Shown here piece after piece: positions 11,266 through 22,834 of a stretch of DNA of 64,000 nt. Source of the DNA: Cryptomeria japonica (taxonomy: Eukaryota; Streptophyta; Pinopsida; Cupressales; Cupressaceae); NCBI RefSeq assembly GCF_030272615.1, contig NC_081406.1, positions 173,546,861-173,610,860 on the forward strand. The letters run 5' to 3'. The notes beneath the pieces are model-generated. The model searched no databases. It was not told the DNA's origin and saw nothing but the letters and a program-made list of their open reading frames with translations. The position numbers and the translations under genes are program-made. Every line of letters begins with the position of its first letter. Position 1 is the stretch's first letter.

Positions 11266-13129
11266 CAAACACCAAAAAGATCAACTTTTTTTTTTAACCA
11301 ATAACATGTTTGAATGTTGAAAATGTCACACAGGTTGCGCTTTTGACACTGTTTTGGTGTGTTTGACATTATTTTGGCGCTATTCACCCTATTTCAGTGC
11401 TTTTTCCTTCTCTGTCTTTCCCTTTCTTTTAGTGTGTTTGTGTTAAATAGTGCCTCTGTTCAAACGCAGACTAGCGTTATTGTAACAAAACGTTGTACAA
11501 ATCACCTTGTAAACAACAAAAAAAAAAAAAAAAGGCTTGTAGAAGCCCACCAAATAGGCGGATTTTACTAACTATTTTTCTCTTTTGTGCAGATTTAAAT
11601 TAGATTAAAAAGTAGATTTATATTTTTTACTAACTTGTTTTTTGAAGTTGGTTTTAAAAATGAATTCACTTTTTATTTTGGTTTAAAATTAACTTCACAT
11701 TTCAAATTTAGGCTTTTAAAAAAGAATCACACATTTGTTTGGGGCTCTTAAGAAGAATTTCATTGTTCCAAGGTAAAAAGAACCACAAACTTATACAAAA
11801 ACAACTTTATTTTTTTTGCAAGTTAGGAAACAAACTTCGTTTTGGTGCTTAAAATCAACAAGGCAAATTTTATTTCTTGCATCAAGATAAAACTCACAAT
11901 CCACACTTCCATTTTTGGTCCAAATAAAATTCACAATCAACTTGTCTCATTTTTAAAGCAATTTTACTTCATGCAAACGTGTTTTTCATTAAGTTGACCA
12001 GGATTTTCAAATTCTAGTTTACTCAAACAATTGCCTTTGAAAATTAAAAAGAACACCATGATTGTTGGAGCAACATCTCCAAATAGTTAGATCACATTGC
12101 AATGATAGATTAAAAAGAACAAGTGTTTTTCGTGCTTGGCACACTTGTGCAAAGAGTTGGTCGAGTGGTCCTACTTCTAACACACACTATCCTCTCCCTT
12201 GGCTTTCGTGGTCCTAGGTGCAAGAGAAAAGTGTTAGTAACACTCAAAATTTTATCTTTTTAAGAGAGGCCTGCCAAGAGACACATCACTCTTGGGAACG
12301 ACCTTGAGCGGTAAATCCTTCGAGCCGCTCTAGAAATCAGGTGTGAGCAAAAGCTGTAGCCTTGGGTATAGCTGTTCCTATAGTGTAACTAGCCGAAAGG
12401 ACAAATGGGCCCCACCACCAGTTACAAGGCTCTTAAGTGAGTCACTGCATAATGAACTTATGTCCAAAAACATCGAACATGACTAAACACCTTTAAGTAG
12501 TAGCCCACCCATTCTATTGATTGAGGATATTTGTGATATAATTTAGTACAAGAGCATAGATGGTTTTGCTCCCAAGATACTCACCATACATATTTCCTTG
12601 AGTAGAAACATATCTTTTTGAAAAGTCATTTGTGGCTTGATAAAAGTGGTGACTCCCCCATCATAGGGATCATCTATTTGTTATGCTCATGCAAGACTTA
12701 TTATATCACATCCTTACCTGCCAAGGCGGGATTCATAAGGTATGTAGTACCGAAGTTGAAGAAATATCAAGATGTGGGCTAAATTTATCACAACTAGCCA
12801 TTTGACCTTAGGGATAAAAAGTGTTTGAAGTGTGTTCGTTTTAAAGACCAAGTACAAATTGAGCCGACTTCAGGCTTTGGAAATACACCTTAAAATACAT
12901 CTAAAGGAAGGGTCATATACAAGTCCAAGGATTGGGTTGATCTAGACCCATACTCATTTGTGCCTTTGAGGGCAACATTCTTGTGTTTGTGTGCTTGCTT
13001 TGTTTTCTTGTCAAAGAAAAATCAGAAAATCAATACCAAAAACAAAGTATTCATCCAACCAAACATCTGTCAAAACAACAAAAAAAAACATCAAAAACAA
13101 AGTGCAAACAACAAAGAGTCAAAAACTTT
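11266..13129 (+). other. P 5' leader, non-coding
   Basis: This 1.9-kb leader has no long ORF. It contains a run of about 15 A at 11518-11533. It aligns with Q 52990-54836 throughout, including short conserved blocks such as GGTCCTACTTCTAACACACA near 12168. Confidence 0.6.
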
Positions 13130-13512
13130 ATGACCATTCTTCACATCTTGCGAAAGAAGAAGTGTCATCAGAATATCAACTTGCAAAGAAGACCATTAAG
13201 CTCAAAGGCTTTGATCAAAAAGAGGAAATTCTTCTATATCAATCGACAAATCTTTGTCTCCCATAGAATCTTTCTCCATCGCATGTGTCTCTACCTTCAA
13301 AGCAAAACAAACGAATTTGATTCCGAATCATTGAACCGCAGAGCTTTTATGCAATATAGAGCTCTGAGTTATCACAAAAATCAAGGAGGAAAGATTAACC
13401 CCAATTTCTTCCCAAACATCTGCATCACCTACAACACAGCTAGAAAATACCTCCAACACCTGAAAGAGAAGAGGTAGAGTTTGTCCCATTTGTAACACAA
13501 AGTTTTTATTGA
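13130..13512 (+). pseudogene. Leader ORF (ORF1) of P, unknown function, one-base frameshift
   Basis: The ATG at 13130 begins MTILHILRKK and matches Q's ORF1 ATG at 54837. The central part (KRKFFYINRQIFVS, then HRMCLYLQ, AFMQY, SYHKN, GGKINP) is conserved with no stop. Near 13447 a single-base loss relative to Q shifts the frame, so the present reading ends at 13477. In the Q frame it would end at 13512 with the same VTQSFY ending. The predicted product is about 127 residues, basic, with no known domain or signal peptide. An extra ORF ahead of gag is known in Ogre-type Tat elements; whether this is the same ORF is inference. Confidence 0.6.
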
Positions 13513-13960
13513 AGTTGAAAACATTTTCATCCATCATCTCACTCATACATAATCACTTCATCATCAATCCGTTCCCACTCCCAAAACATTAAGAGGTTCT
13601 TGTCCCAAGTTCTCTTTTAGATATTGCTTGAAATCAAACACATTATATCACTTTTTAGATTGTTTCTACATCTAGGATAAGCTCATCCTAAGAGACACAT
13701 CTACGCAGGTTAAAACTAGTTCATGAGTGAATCCTCTCATTACTAGGTAGTTAAATCTGTAACACATCTCAGATTTCTCTACACCTTATCACATCAAAAC
13801 TTATTAAACAAGCAAGCAATTCAAAGAAGGAATTTCGGTTACATCTACCTTATAAGTGCTAGAGATCTACATACCACACAATTCACCAATCATCAATCTC
13901 TCATTTCATCAAAAACTCATCATCATTTTCATGCAATTTCAACAAAGACTCATAAACAAA

Positions 13961-16239
13961 ATGGCCCAAACCCGATCACAGTCACGACAACGAGAAATAG
14001 AAATAGAAGAAGAAGAAGAGGAAAATCTCAATGAATTCCAAGAAGCACTTGGAGGAAATGCAAATGATGAAAACCCAAGTACTCCTACTCCTGCAACAAT
14101 AGAAAGGGCTCAACATAACCCTCTCTTTAACAGATTGTTTGACGAAATACTCAGGAGCAATGCAGATGCTCACTTCTTAAAACTCGCTCAAGAAGGAGCT
14201 AAACTCCCCTCAGACTTCGATCTTACCCAATTAAGACAAGCATCAGAAAGACAAAGTCGCCATGAGGAGGAAAGAGGTAGAGATCCCATCAGATATAACA
14301 TTCCTCGAGGTAACCCACCACCTCCTCCTCCAAATGAAATGGAGATGTTGCGGCAACAAGTCGAGAATCTCGCCCAACAACTTCATAGTGGTGTTAAAAC
14401 CAATCAATTCTCACTTAACGACATCTGTCCCTATCCTTTTGATAGGAATCTTTATATGCCACCCTTTCCACGCGGGTTCGAAACACCAAAATTCAAAAAA
14501 TATAGAGGAAAGGGAGATCCCCGCGATCATGTCAGAGAATTTCATTCCGCATGTCTTGAAGTAGCATATGAAGACACCTACCTAATGCGCCTTTTTCCCC
14601 AAAGCTTGGGAGGAACAACCACATCATGGTTTTCCCGACTACCAGGTGGCATCAGAACATTTGAGGAACTCATCCAAAAATTCCTAGCTCATTACTCTCA
14701 TAACATTGAACGCGACATCACCATGGCTGATCTGTGCAACACCAAACAAAAACCAGGTGAACTATTCTCAGTATTCCTGCAACGATGGCGCCAAATGTCT
14801 AGCAGACGTTCTCTTCAGTTACCTGAATGAGAACTAGTGGAAATATTCATTTCCAACTTAAACGAAGAAATGGAATTTCATCTGGATGTCAAAGACATAG
14901 ACTCCTTTAATGATATGATCACCAAGGGTTTAAAATGTGAACGGGCACTCATCAAGAAAGGACTCATCAAAATCTTTAATGAACCAAAAGATGGTCCTCG
15001 CCCGCTCTTCAATAGTGATAAACCAAGCTTCTGGAATAAAAACAAGAATATCGTCAACGATGGGGTTGTGGATGCCCAGACTGTCCAAAATGCACAACCT
15101 GTGGTTCGGTTTGCAGGACAAAATCCTCCACCTCAGAATAACACAAATGTTCCTTCCAATCAAGGTCGCATCACATCTCACGATGAACCAAGACCTCGTC
15201 AGCAAAAATAAAAACACACATACACTCCCTTAGGGGAACCCATCGAAATAGTATTGCGACAACTCATTTCTCAGAATTTGGTCACTCTACCTAAACTATC
15301 AAACTATGAGCCTCAGGTCAAACCGGCATGGTGGCGAGATACTGAACACTGTGAATTCCACCAAGGAAGAGGGCACAAGACAAGTAATTGTCACCGATTG
15401 AAAGATCTCATTCAAGATCTTATTGATCGAGGAGAAATTGAAATTGAGGGACATGACCCAAAAACAACCAATAATGATCATCAGATGTTCAAGAATCCAC
15501 TTCCATCACAAGATCAAAGGGGTCCTTCCACTTCCCGGCAAGGCACTGATACCACTGATTATATGCAGGCTGCGTATAACTACACTGTAAATCACCTGTA
15601 TGATGCCAGTGAACAAGTTGCAACTATAACCTTCAAAAACCCCAACTCAAATTGCAATGTTGTTACACGTCGTGGCAAGGTCACCATAAAAGCAGCTCCA
15701 CAAGGCACCACCTCCATCCCAAAGCAGTACAATCTCGTGGAACAATTAGATAAAACGCCTGCACTTATATCCATTTTAGAGCTTTTGCGCCTATCACCAT
15801 CTCATAAAACTATCTTGGATCAAGCACTCCAAGAGGCGTCAGTCCCTGCAAATCTGAATACAAACCAATTTCAAGCCATGGTTGGAAGTCTAAAGTCATC
15901 ACCTTGTCTCACTTTTTCTGAAAGTGACAACTCTTCTTTCCAGCAACCTCATAACGCCTCACTCCACATCGAAGGATTTATTAATCAACATAGGATCAAG
16001 CGATTCTTGATAGATAATGGAGTAGGCTTGAACATTTGTACACTACAGTTGGTCACCGCATTGGGATATGCAGTAGAATCAATGGACCCTCGTAAGAAGA
16101 TCACAATCAAAGCCTATGACGATGCAGAGCGTTCATCCAAAGGAGCTGTGGTATTACCAATCCGAGTGGGCCCTGTGGTAAAGTACATCATCTGCCAGGT
16201 TCTGGACCTTCCTCTACCATACAATCTATTATTAGGAAG
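13961..16239 (+). pseudogene. P gag and N-terminal protease, cut by N1
   Basis: The chosen ATG (13961, MAQTRSQSRQ) matches Q's at 55655. Residues about 10-35 are acidic. The capsid-type retrotransposon gag domain spans about residues 180-290 (GKGDPRDHVREF, then W.SRLPGGIRTFEELIQKFL). A zinc knuckle of form C-X2-H-X4-H-X4-C (15350-15391) follows at about residue 464. A retropepsin-like segment has the active-site motif LIDNGVGLN at about residue 682 (DNG rather than D-T/S-G). In-frame stops are TGA at 14828 and TAA at 15209. The frame runs into N1 at codon 16238 and resumes at 24083. Gag would form the particle and the protease would cut the polyprotein. Confidence 0.88.
16235..16239. repeat. 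Target-site duplication GGAAG, left of N1
   Basis: GGAAG occurs here and at 24077-24081, exactly bordering N1. Removing N1 and one copy restores the protease reading frame of P, as seen by comparison with Q at 57925. Confidence 0.95.
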
Positions 16240-17481
16240 TGTAAAGCGGAAAATCGCGGTCGAACCCTAGTTGGTCTCCCCTCTTCTAACTCCAAGGAGA
16301 GAGAAGGGAGGTTCGCTAGGATTCGATGGGTTTTCACTTAGGGGGAAGACTTTACATTCAAAAGAGGGGTTGAAACTCATAAGATCCAATCCCACACAAT
16401 GTAAGGTTGGATGCTAAATGAATTTCAAGGGTTAGGAAAGCAAGGCTACCCTCTTTTGTAAAGAATGTTGATTAAGGAAATTAAGCTAAGGATGCATAGA
16501 AAGTCATAAAGATTCGCTTATAAACTGAGTTCGGGTTATAGGATGAAGCTGCGGACCTGGAATTAGCAGTAAAATGTCGATACGGCGTTGTCCTGCAAAT
16601 TTGAGCAAAAGTTGTCGGGACGATGGCGCCCGGTGCCACGGTCCTCCGAAAAATCCGCGAAACGAAGGGGGATCTGTTCGTCTCTGCACAAGGATTCCAG
16701 ATCTTCAATCTCAGCCGTGTACCTGCAACCTACACACAGAAAAGTGAAGACGATTGGGGGGTTAGGGATTAGGGGTTTGCCTTTAGGTCAAACCCCGGTT
16801 TTGGAATTAACCAAGAAATGAGCAAGAGCTGTAAATGTAAATGACTGTAATGTAAAACAAGTACTAATACCTTGTTCTAAGGATGTTGGTATCCTTATGT
16901 GCGAAGGTTTAGATGTTGTATGTTGTATGTTGTATGTTGTATGTGATCTCCTCTTCAATGGTTGAATCCTTGTCTTGAATGCAACACTTAGCCTTGAATG
17001 GAGACTTAGAAGGAATGCTTGAATGCTTGAATGCTTGAATGCTTGAATATTTGAATATAATTTCCACCCCTTTTCCATCATATCGAATGAAAGAGGAAAA
17101 TGTAGTTTATATACTTGTCATTTAGGGCTGATAGACTGATTTTCCCGACCTTAGGCCGACCAGGGAAGTATATTTCCAAATTGCAATAAAAAAGACCCGA
17201 TATCGCTTAGGAAACCGGGCCCAAAATAGGACCCAGGGACCAGGGCACTGGGCGCCATGGTCCTGGAGGACCAGGGCCTGAGGGACCAGGGTGCTGGGCG
17301 CTCTGGTCCCACCTCCCGGGACATCAGGGTGCAAGGAGGTTCAGGCCAGGGTGCTTGAAAAATGCAGTTTTCAGTGTCGTGAGCGAGTTTTGGGGTCTCC
17401 ATTCAGGTTGCGTGTTGCGTCGCCATCGTGAAGACCGAAATGCAGTCGAAATTGCAAGTGTCGCAATTTTAGGACGCTACA
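16240..17481 (-). repeat. 3' LTR of N1 (1242 bp)
   Basis: Same length as the other N1 LTR, with about 18 substitutions by eye, mostly C/T or G/A. It contains tandem GCTTGAAT (17010-17045) and TGTTGTA (16913-16940) microsatellites, GC-rich GGACCAGGGYGCTGGGCGC repeats (17225-17312), and a TATATAA box on the minus strand near 17109-17115. Confidence 0.95.
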
Positions 17482-17504
17482 TTTAGCCCCCACTTTAGCG
17501 GGAG
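17482..17504 (-). promoter_or_regulatory. Polypurine tract of N1
   Basis: On the minus strand it reads CCCGCTAAAGTGGGGGCTAA, then the LTR start TGTAGCGTCC. It is the same as in N2 and C1. Confidence 0.85.
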
Positions 17505-18214
17505 TATGTATGCTCATACTTCCGGTAAAGTACAAGGAAACAACATTGAAAGATTCTCACCACGTCAAGGAGGCAAGATACACCAAGCCCCCAGTGGACT
17601 AAGGATCTTACAACTTCGATTGACAAAGTAAAAGGGAAGATCACGAGGAAGAACCATGACTGTCAGTAGTAAGGTTCCCTCGCTATGAGTCATGCAAAAG
17701 AAATACCAAAAATCTTCAAGACAAAGCTAAGTTTGCCAAGAAATTTTCAAGTATCTTTGAAAGGATAGACAGGGTGTATGCCCCCCTACGTTAAAGCGAT
17801 CGCACACGCCTCAACGGGGGTGATTGTTTTAACGTAGTGATACACATAAGAAATGAGAAAGGGAAAAGGAGCACGTTATCGCAAGGATTTAGCCCCCAAG
17901 TGTGAGATAAACCCAAGGATAATAAACACAAACACAAAGCACGAGGTGACTTCGCTTTCCTTGGGGTCAGTATGCTGTATGATAAGTCATGTATATATCA
18001 TATGTATGTATGCATAATTGTTCTTCATTCCCCAATCAAGGAAGGTCACCTAGAAGAAGGGAACACATGTGTCTTTTGAGTCAACATGAGAGAGATCGAG
18101 AGATCTCAATGCTTTGCATCGTCCTCAAGTAGACAACACTAAGGACGACAAATAGAAGAATGAGAATAACATATAGAAGAAGTAACACAAGAGAGGAGGA
18201 GAGAATCTGCTATG
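17505..18214 (-). other. N1 3' non-coding region
   Basis: About 0.7 kb between the ORF and the polypurine tract, with no coding potential. It aligns with N2 49190-49908, including a conserved hairpin. Confidence 0.7.
17786..17837 (-). repeat. Conserved 52-bp hairpin downstream of N1 ORF
   Basis: CTACGTTAAA at one end pairs with TTTAACGTAG at the other around a central GAGGCGTGTGCGATC-like loop. The same element of the same length lies at 49569-49620 in N2, where the terminal arms match perfectly over 11 bp. Confidence 0.75.
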
Positions 18215-21200
18215 CTAATGTAACCAGTCTAGCACGTCATCTACCCCCTGATCTTGCTGATCAATGTTTCGGGAAGGCAGGGAACACGCTAGAGGAGGAA
18301 CATCCAACACAACAGATGGAGCTATCACAAGATCCAAACAAGGGCTATGTTCATGTTCCGACCCACATTGTTCTTGTCTAGGAGCTAGGATAAGTGCTTT
18401 AGAAAATTCATTAGATAAATGGTTATCAACATCAACAAGTTCATATTCACTATCAGAAGCAAGAGGAGTAATATTTTCATCTATATCATCATCAAGATTT
18501 ATAAAAATAGGATCTTTAACTCGCACAGGATCAAGACCATCATGCATCTTATGTTTAGGAGATTTAGGCTCAATATCCAGTTGAGGAGAAAATGGAATAA
18601 TGCTTGTTGAAGGTGTTTGTGGAGATTGCCAAGTTTGAGAAGCAGCTGCTTGAGCCCTAAGACGACGCTTTCGTCGACGTTCCCGTGCAGAACGATTACG
18701 TCTAGTCTTAGTAGGAAGTGTAGAAGATAGAGGAGGAGGAATGTTCTCATCCCTATCACTTGGGTGTTTAGGTTGTGGTCTCTTAGGCTGGATAATAGGA
18801 GAAGAAGAAGGTCTCTTCTCTCTATAGAAGGCAGGAGGAGGAACTGCTCCATATAAAGGAAGAATTTTTGGTTTAGGAAGAAGACCAAGTCCATCATGAC
18901 GAGGAGGTATAGGTCTATTTTTAGAAGATTTATTAGGCATAGACATAGTCGCATCCATAGGGACGGGTTGGGAATCTTCTTGGGGAAAGACATTAGTTTT
19001 GTCTTTCAAAGGAAGAATTTCCTTCTCAAGAATGATAGGAATGTCAAGTTTAGGTGCTCTAGGTTCACTTAGAGATAGGATCATATCTGTTTTCCACTTT
19101 TGATAAGATTTGAAAAGATGATCACTTCGTGGAGGAAGAGATTGGAATTGTTTAGGCCAAAAGTAATCAATAGGAACACTAGAGGTTCTTTCAGCTGGTT
19201 TAAAGAGACTATGATTGACAGTAAAAACTTCACCATTATGGGGAAATTTCAAACACTTATGAATAGGAGAAGCAATAGCTTTCATGGAAGATAGCCAAGA
19301 ATAGCCAAGCTTCACACGAAATTGTTCGGAAGAAGGAATAATAGCAAAGTTCACATCAAGAGATTTATTATGGACCTCAATAGGCAATGTAATAGAACCA
19401 ATTGCAGGAGAAGAAAATGCATCAAATAATTTCACAATCACATCTGTTTTGTCATAGATCACTTGATTCAATTGCAAAGTAAAAAGAAATTCTTCAGTAA
19501 TAACATTAACCATGCACGAAGGATCAATAAGCACCCCACGGCAAGGCATATTCTTGACTTTTGCAACTATGTATAAAGGACCATCAGGTGCCCTAATGGT
19601 TTCGCTAGAATCAAATGTGATGGAAGGTTCTTTAGGGTTTTCTTGCTGCTCTACAAAGTTAATCACATTCGGAGTCATAGACACAAGACCATCAGATGAG
19701 AAAGAGGAATCATTAGCCTCAATCACATTAGAAGTATGAGAAGTATGAGAAGGTAATGGATCAGTAAAAATCTGAAGATTTTGGTTAGGAGGAGCTACAG
19801 ATGTGTTGCCTTTATCATTCACTCCAAAAACAGAAATAGTATTATTATCAATCAAATCTTGAATTTTACCCTTTAGAGAAAAACATTTTTCAGTATCATG
19901 CCCAGGCTGACGATGAAAGTGACAAAAAGCTTTGTGATCAAAATAAGGTGAATTAATCTTTGCAGGATCAATTTGTCTTATAGGAGGAAGGGTAAGCACA
20001 TTGTGTCCCAATAACTTATTCATAATATCATGCAATGATTCATTCAAAGGAGTATACTTTCTTTCTTTCTTGAAAAATTTAGAAATAGGAGGCACACCTG
20101 ATGCTGCATTCACATTGTTGTTGATGATGTTTTCATTGAATTTGATGGAATCTCTGTTCGGTTTAAACTTCCCAAATGGTTGTTGACTGCTATCACCCTT
20201 ATCACTCGGAGCCATAGGATGTGATTGTTCCATTTGACTCACAGTCAGTTGATAATTGTGAAGAGTGGCGCACAACTGTTGGAAAGAAGTAAACTCAGAA
20301 AACAGGAGTTTGTCTCGAATATCTTTTTGCAAATTAGAAATAAAGATTCTTTGAATATCATTATCAGGCACTGAAAAAGAAATTTGAGCATACAAATGCT
20401 TATATCTACCAATGAAATCAGTCACTTTTTCTTTAACACCTTGTTTACAATGCATTAAATCAATCAAAGTAACTTTAGGACTTATATTATTTTGAAATTG
20501 TTGAATGAAAGCATTTGCAAGTTGTTCGAAAGAAGTAATAGAATAAGAAGGCAACGAGCAATACCATTGTAGGGCTTTGTCTCTTAATGTTCTGGTGAAT
20601 AGTTTTGCAAGCAACCTTTGGTCATAAGCAAAATCAGTACAAATTGTTTGAAAAGTCTTAACATGTGTTAGAGGATCTCCTTTACCATTATAAAGTTCCA
20701 AATGCGGGATTTCAACATGCTTAGGAGGAATAGCTCGAACAATGTCAAGAGAAAGTGGGCTCGCAACATCAAATGTGGGCACACTAAACTTAGATTGATT
20801 CATAGAGGCAATTTGTTGCTGTAAAGAAGAGACAGTTTGTGCAAGATTATTAATGGTAGCTTCAGTCGAAGAGTTCATATTAGGTGTGTTAGATTGAGAT
20901 GGAGGTGTGATGTTATTGAAAGAAGGTAAAGAGTAAGGTGGTGGGACCCTATGATATTCAACCATAGGGGATGATTGGATAGGAGGAACACTACAAGGAG
21001 GAATGGAATCGTTAAATGAATTGCCCCCTTGTGTCATGTTCATTTGTGAAGATGTAATAGGAACACTTATTGAAGGAATGAATGAAGAAGTCGGATTAAA
21101 TGAAGGAATAGGGTTAATTGAAGAAGGAGGATTGCCCCCATGACTAGTGATCATAGGAGGAATGTCTTGTATAGAGGTGGCCATGATGTTTGATGTAAAG

Positions 21201-21658
21201 GTAGGTAAACTAGCAATAGAAGTAGTCAAAGGAATAGAATGATTGTCTTGTGTAGGAGGTTGTGTATAACCTAAAGATTCAGCACAACTCTTCATAGGCA
21301 TTACGTTCGAGTTCACAATGTGTGAAATACCACGCAAAATATCAATTCCATTCTTATCACTTTGAAGCATACGTTTTAGACCCTCAATTAAAGGAAGAGC
21401 TTGACTATCGGGATACTCATGAGACATCCATTGGTGAAAATCGTCAAATTGGTTATCCAATTTGGAAAGTTGTTCAACAGAAACTTCATGGGGAGCTTCT
21501 TCATCATTAGGAGGATTAGAGGAATTACCCATGTCCTCGTTAAAAAGACTACTCAAATTAGGTTCCATCTCCTCAGTAGTTAAACCTCAGAAAGACTTAA
21601 TTCTACGGCTTCGTCTAACGGGAATAGTGTAAGTAGGGCTTATTGTTGTAAAACTCAT
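18215..21658 (-). pseudogene. N1 gag polyprotein with protease-like tail (one early stop)
   Basis: The start is the ATG at 21658 by match to N2 (MSFTTISPTY). A TGA at codon 24 (21589-21587) replaces the CGA seen in N2. From the next ATG (21568) the frame is open for 1117 codons. In order: an acidic N-terminus, a Ser/Pro/Thr/Asn-rich stretch, a capsid-type gag domain (GKGDPLTHVKTFQ, then W......YSITSFEQLANAF), a C-X2-H-X4-H-X4-C zinc knuckle (CHFHRQPGHDTEKC), a protease-like fold with LIDPSCMVN at the active site (DPS replaces D-T/S-G), and a basic RRNRSARERRRKRRLR segment near the C-terminus. No RT follows. The protein is about 93 percent similar to N2 by eye, so the coding part is under constraint or the copies are young. 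Confidence 0.88.
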
Positions 21659-21760
21659 GCACTAGAGAGAGAGAGAAAAGATTTTGAATTTAGAGGTAGC
21701 AATTTTCAGTAAAAACAGCCAATCTTCCAGATTTAAGCTGTTAAATGCAATCACAACAGT

Positions 21761-21848
21761 CTCCCGAAATTTCAGAAAAAATGTTCGGGACCGTGGCGCT
21801 CGGAGTGCAACACGGTCCTTGCAACTTTTTTCGAAATTTGCAGGGATG
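21761..21848 (-). repeat. Long hairpin module B in N1 leader
   Basis: Plus-strand reading: CTCCCGAAATTTCAGAAAAA, then GGGACCGTGG, a short loop, CACGGTCC, and TTTTTTCGAAATTTGCAGGG. The arms are complementary over about 30 bp with few bulges. The inner stem GGACCGTG/CACGGTCC is perfect. Confidence 0.75.
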
Positions 21849-22383
21849 AAAGGTATGATGATTTTAGAGCTAATCTGAAAAAATTGAGGGATTTTACGAT
21901 CTGTAGATAGGCCAAATTAAAGTTGCAAATTCAAAATTGAACCCTATCAAGATTGTCGAAAAATGCAAAATTTGAATTTTGAAAAAGAGAGGGAAACTGA
22001 AATTTTGAATTTTATGATTTTAGAGGGAATGTCAAGAGCAATGCAAATTTTGAAATTTAAAAATTGATTCAATTTCACGCAAAATTCAATTTTGAAAGCG
22101 GAAATCAAAGTTGTTGTAATTAAGCACTTAATTTCAAAAGTCACAAAATGCAAGAATTTGAATAAAGCACTGAAATTTCGAATGAATGCAAATACAATTT
22201 TCAGATCTAAGACAGTAAGAACACAATTTTGACACAAAATTTCAGTTTCGATAATTTTTGAATGATTAGGAGCCTTAGACCAAGCAATCACAAGACCAAC
22301 TTTGACTGTAATTTTGAAAGTGTTATAATTGACAAAATCAGCTAAAATTCTGGATTTTAGCAGAAAAATACAACAAGATCTCG

Positions 22384-22471
22384 CTCCCGAAATTTTGGAA
22401 AAAATGTTGGGGACGAGGGTGCTCGGAGTGCAACACGGTCCCCGCAACTTTTTTCCAAATTTTCAGGGATG
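22384..22471 (-). repeat. Long hairpin module A in N1 leader
   Basis: Same design as module B: CTCCCGAAATTTTGGAAAAA ... TTTTTTCCAAATTTTCAGGG, with a GC-rich centre (GGGGACGAGGGTGCTCGG). It lies 0.6 kb closer to the primer-binding site. Confidence 0.75.
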
Positions 22472-22812
22472 AAAGATATTGTGATTTTATTGCGGAATCC
22501 AAAGTTACAGCTGATTTGGAGATGTTTTGATTGGTCAAATTGTCGGACAAATGTTGAATCAAGAGGGTTTCAAAAATTAGGGTTTTGACTTTTAACCACT
22601 TAATTTTCAGAATTAAAGCACAAATATGAATTGATAATTTGTAATAGAAGGACAAATCTGAAACAAGCATTAACATTTAGACATTTCGCAAGTTTAATTG
22701 CTAAAAAGAAATTTTAGGGTTTTAATGCAATCACCTCTAAAACTTTGCAAAAGATCAAACATGGAAATGTAATCAATTTTTTCAGATCTAAGCATGAAAA
22801 ATCAGAAAGGAT

Positions 22813-22834
22813 GTTCACGTCGGGTTCACCAAAA
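22813..22834 (-). promoter_or_regulatory. Primer-binding site of N1
   Basis: Minus-strand TTTTGGTGAACCCGACGTGA directly follows the 5' LTR. It is identical to N2 and close to P, Q and C2. Confidence 0.8.

Larger units (their letters stand above)
21659..22812 (-). other. N1 5' leader
   Basis: AT-rich leader between primer-binding site and ORF, aligned with N2 44598-45758. Apart from two long hairpin modules no gene is seen; the minus-strand ORF at 21947-22447 also exists in N2 (44983-45525), but as low-complexity Phe/Ile/Lys-rich translation. Confidence 0.65.

Noticed and set aside
16481-17402. ORFs in N LTRs (also 23076-23997, 43428-44346, 50007-50888)
   Set aside because: They recur only because the LTR is repeated; frames are not shared between N1 and N2 without indels, and they overlap the promoter region.
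18160-21583. Plus-strand ORFs inside N1
   Set aside because: All are shadows of the minus-strand gag ORF; the protein-level match with N2 is on the minus strand.
21947-22676. Leader ORFs of N1 (and 44743-45525 in N2)
   Set aside because: Phe/Ile/Lys-rich, different lengths in the two copies, and overlapping the hairpin modules; no sign of protein-level constraint.
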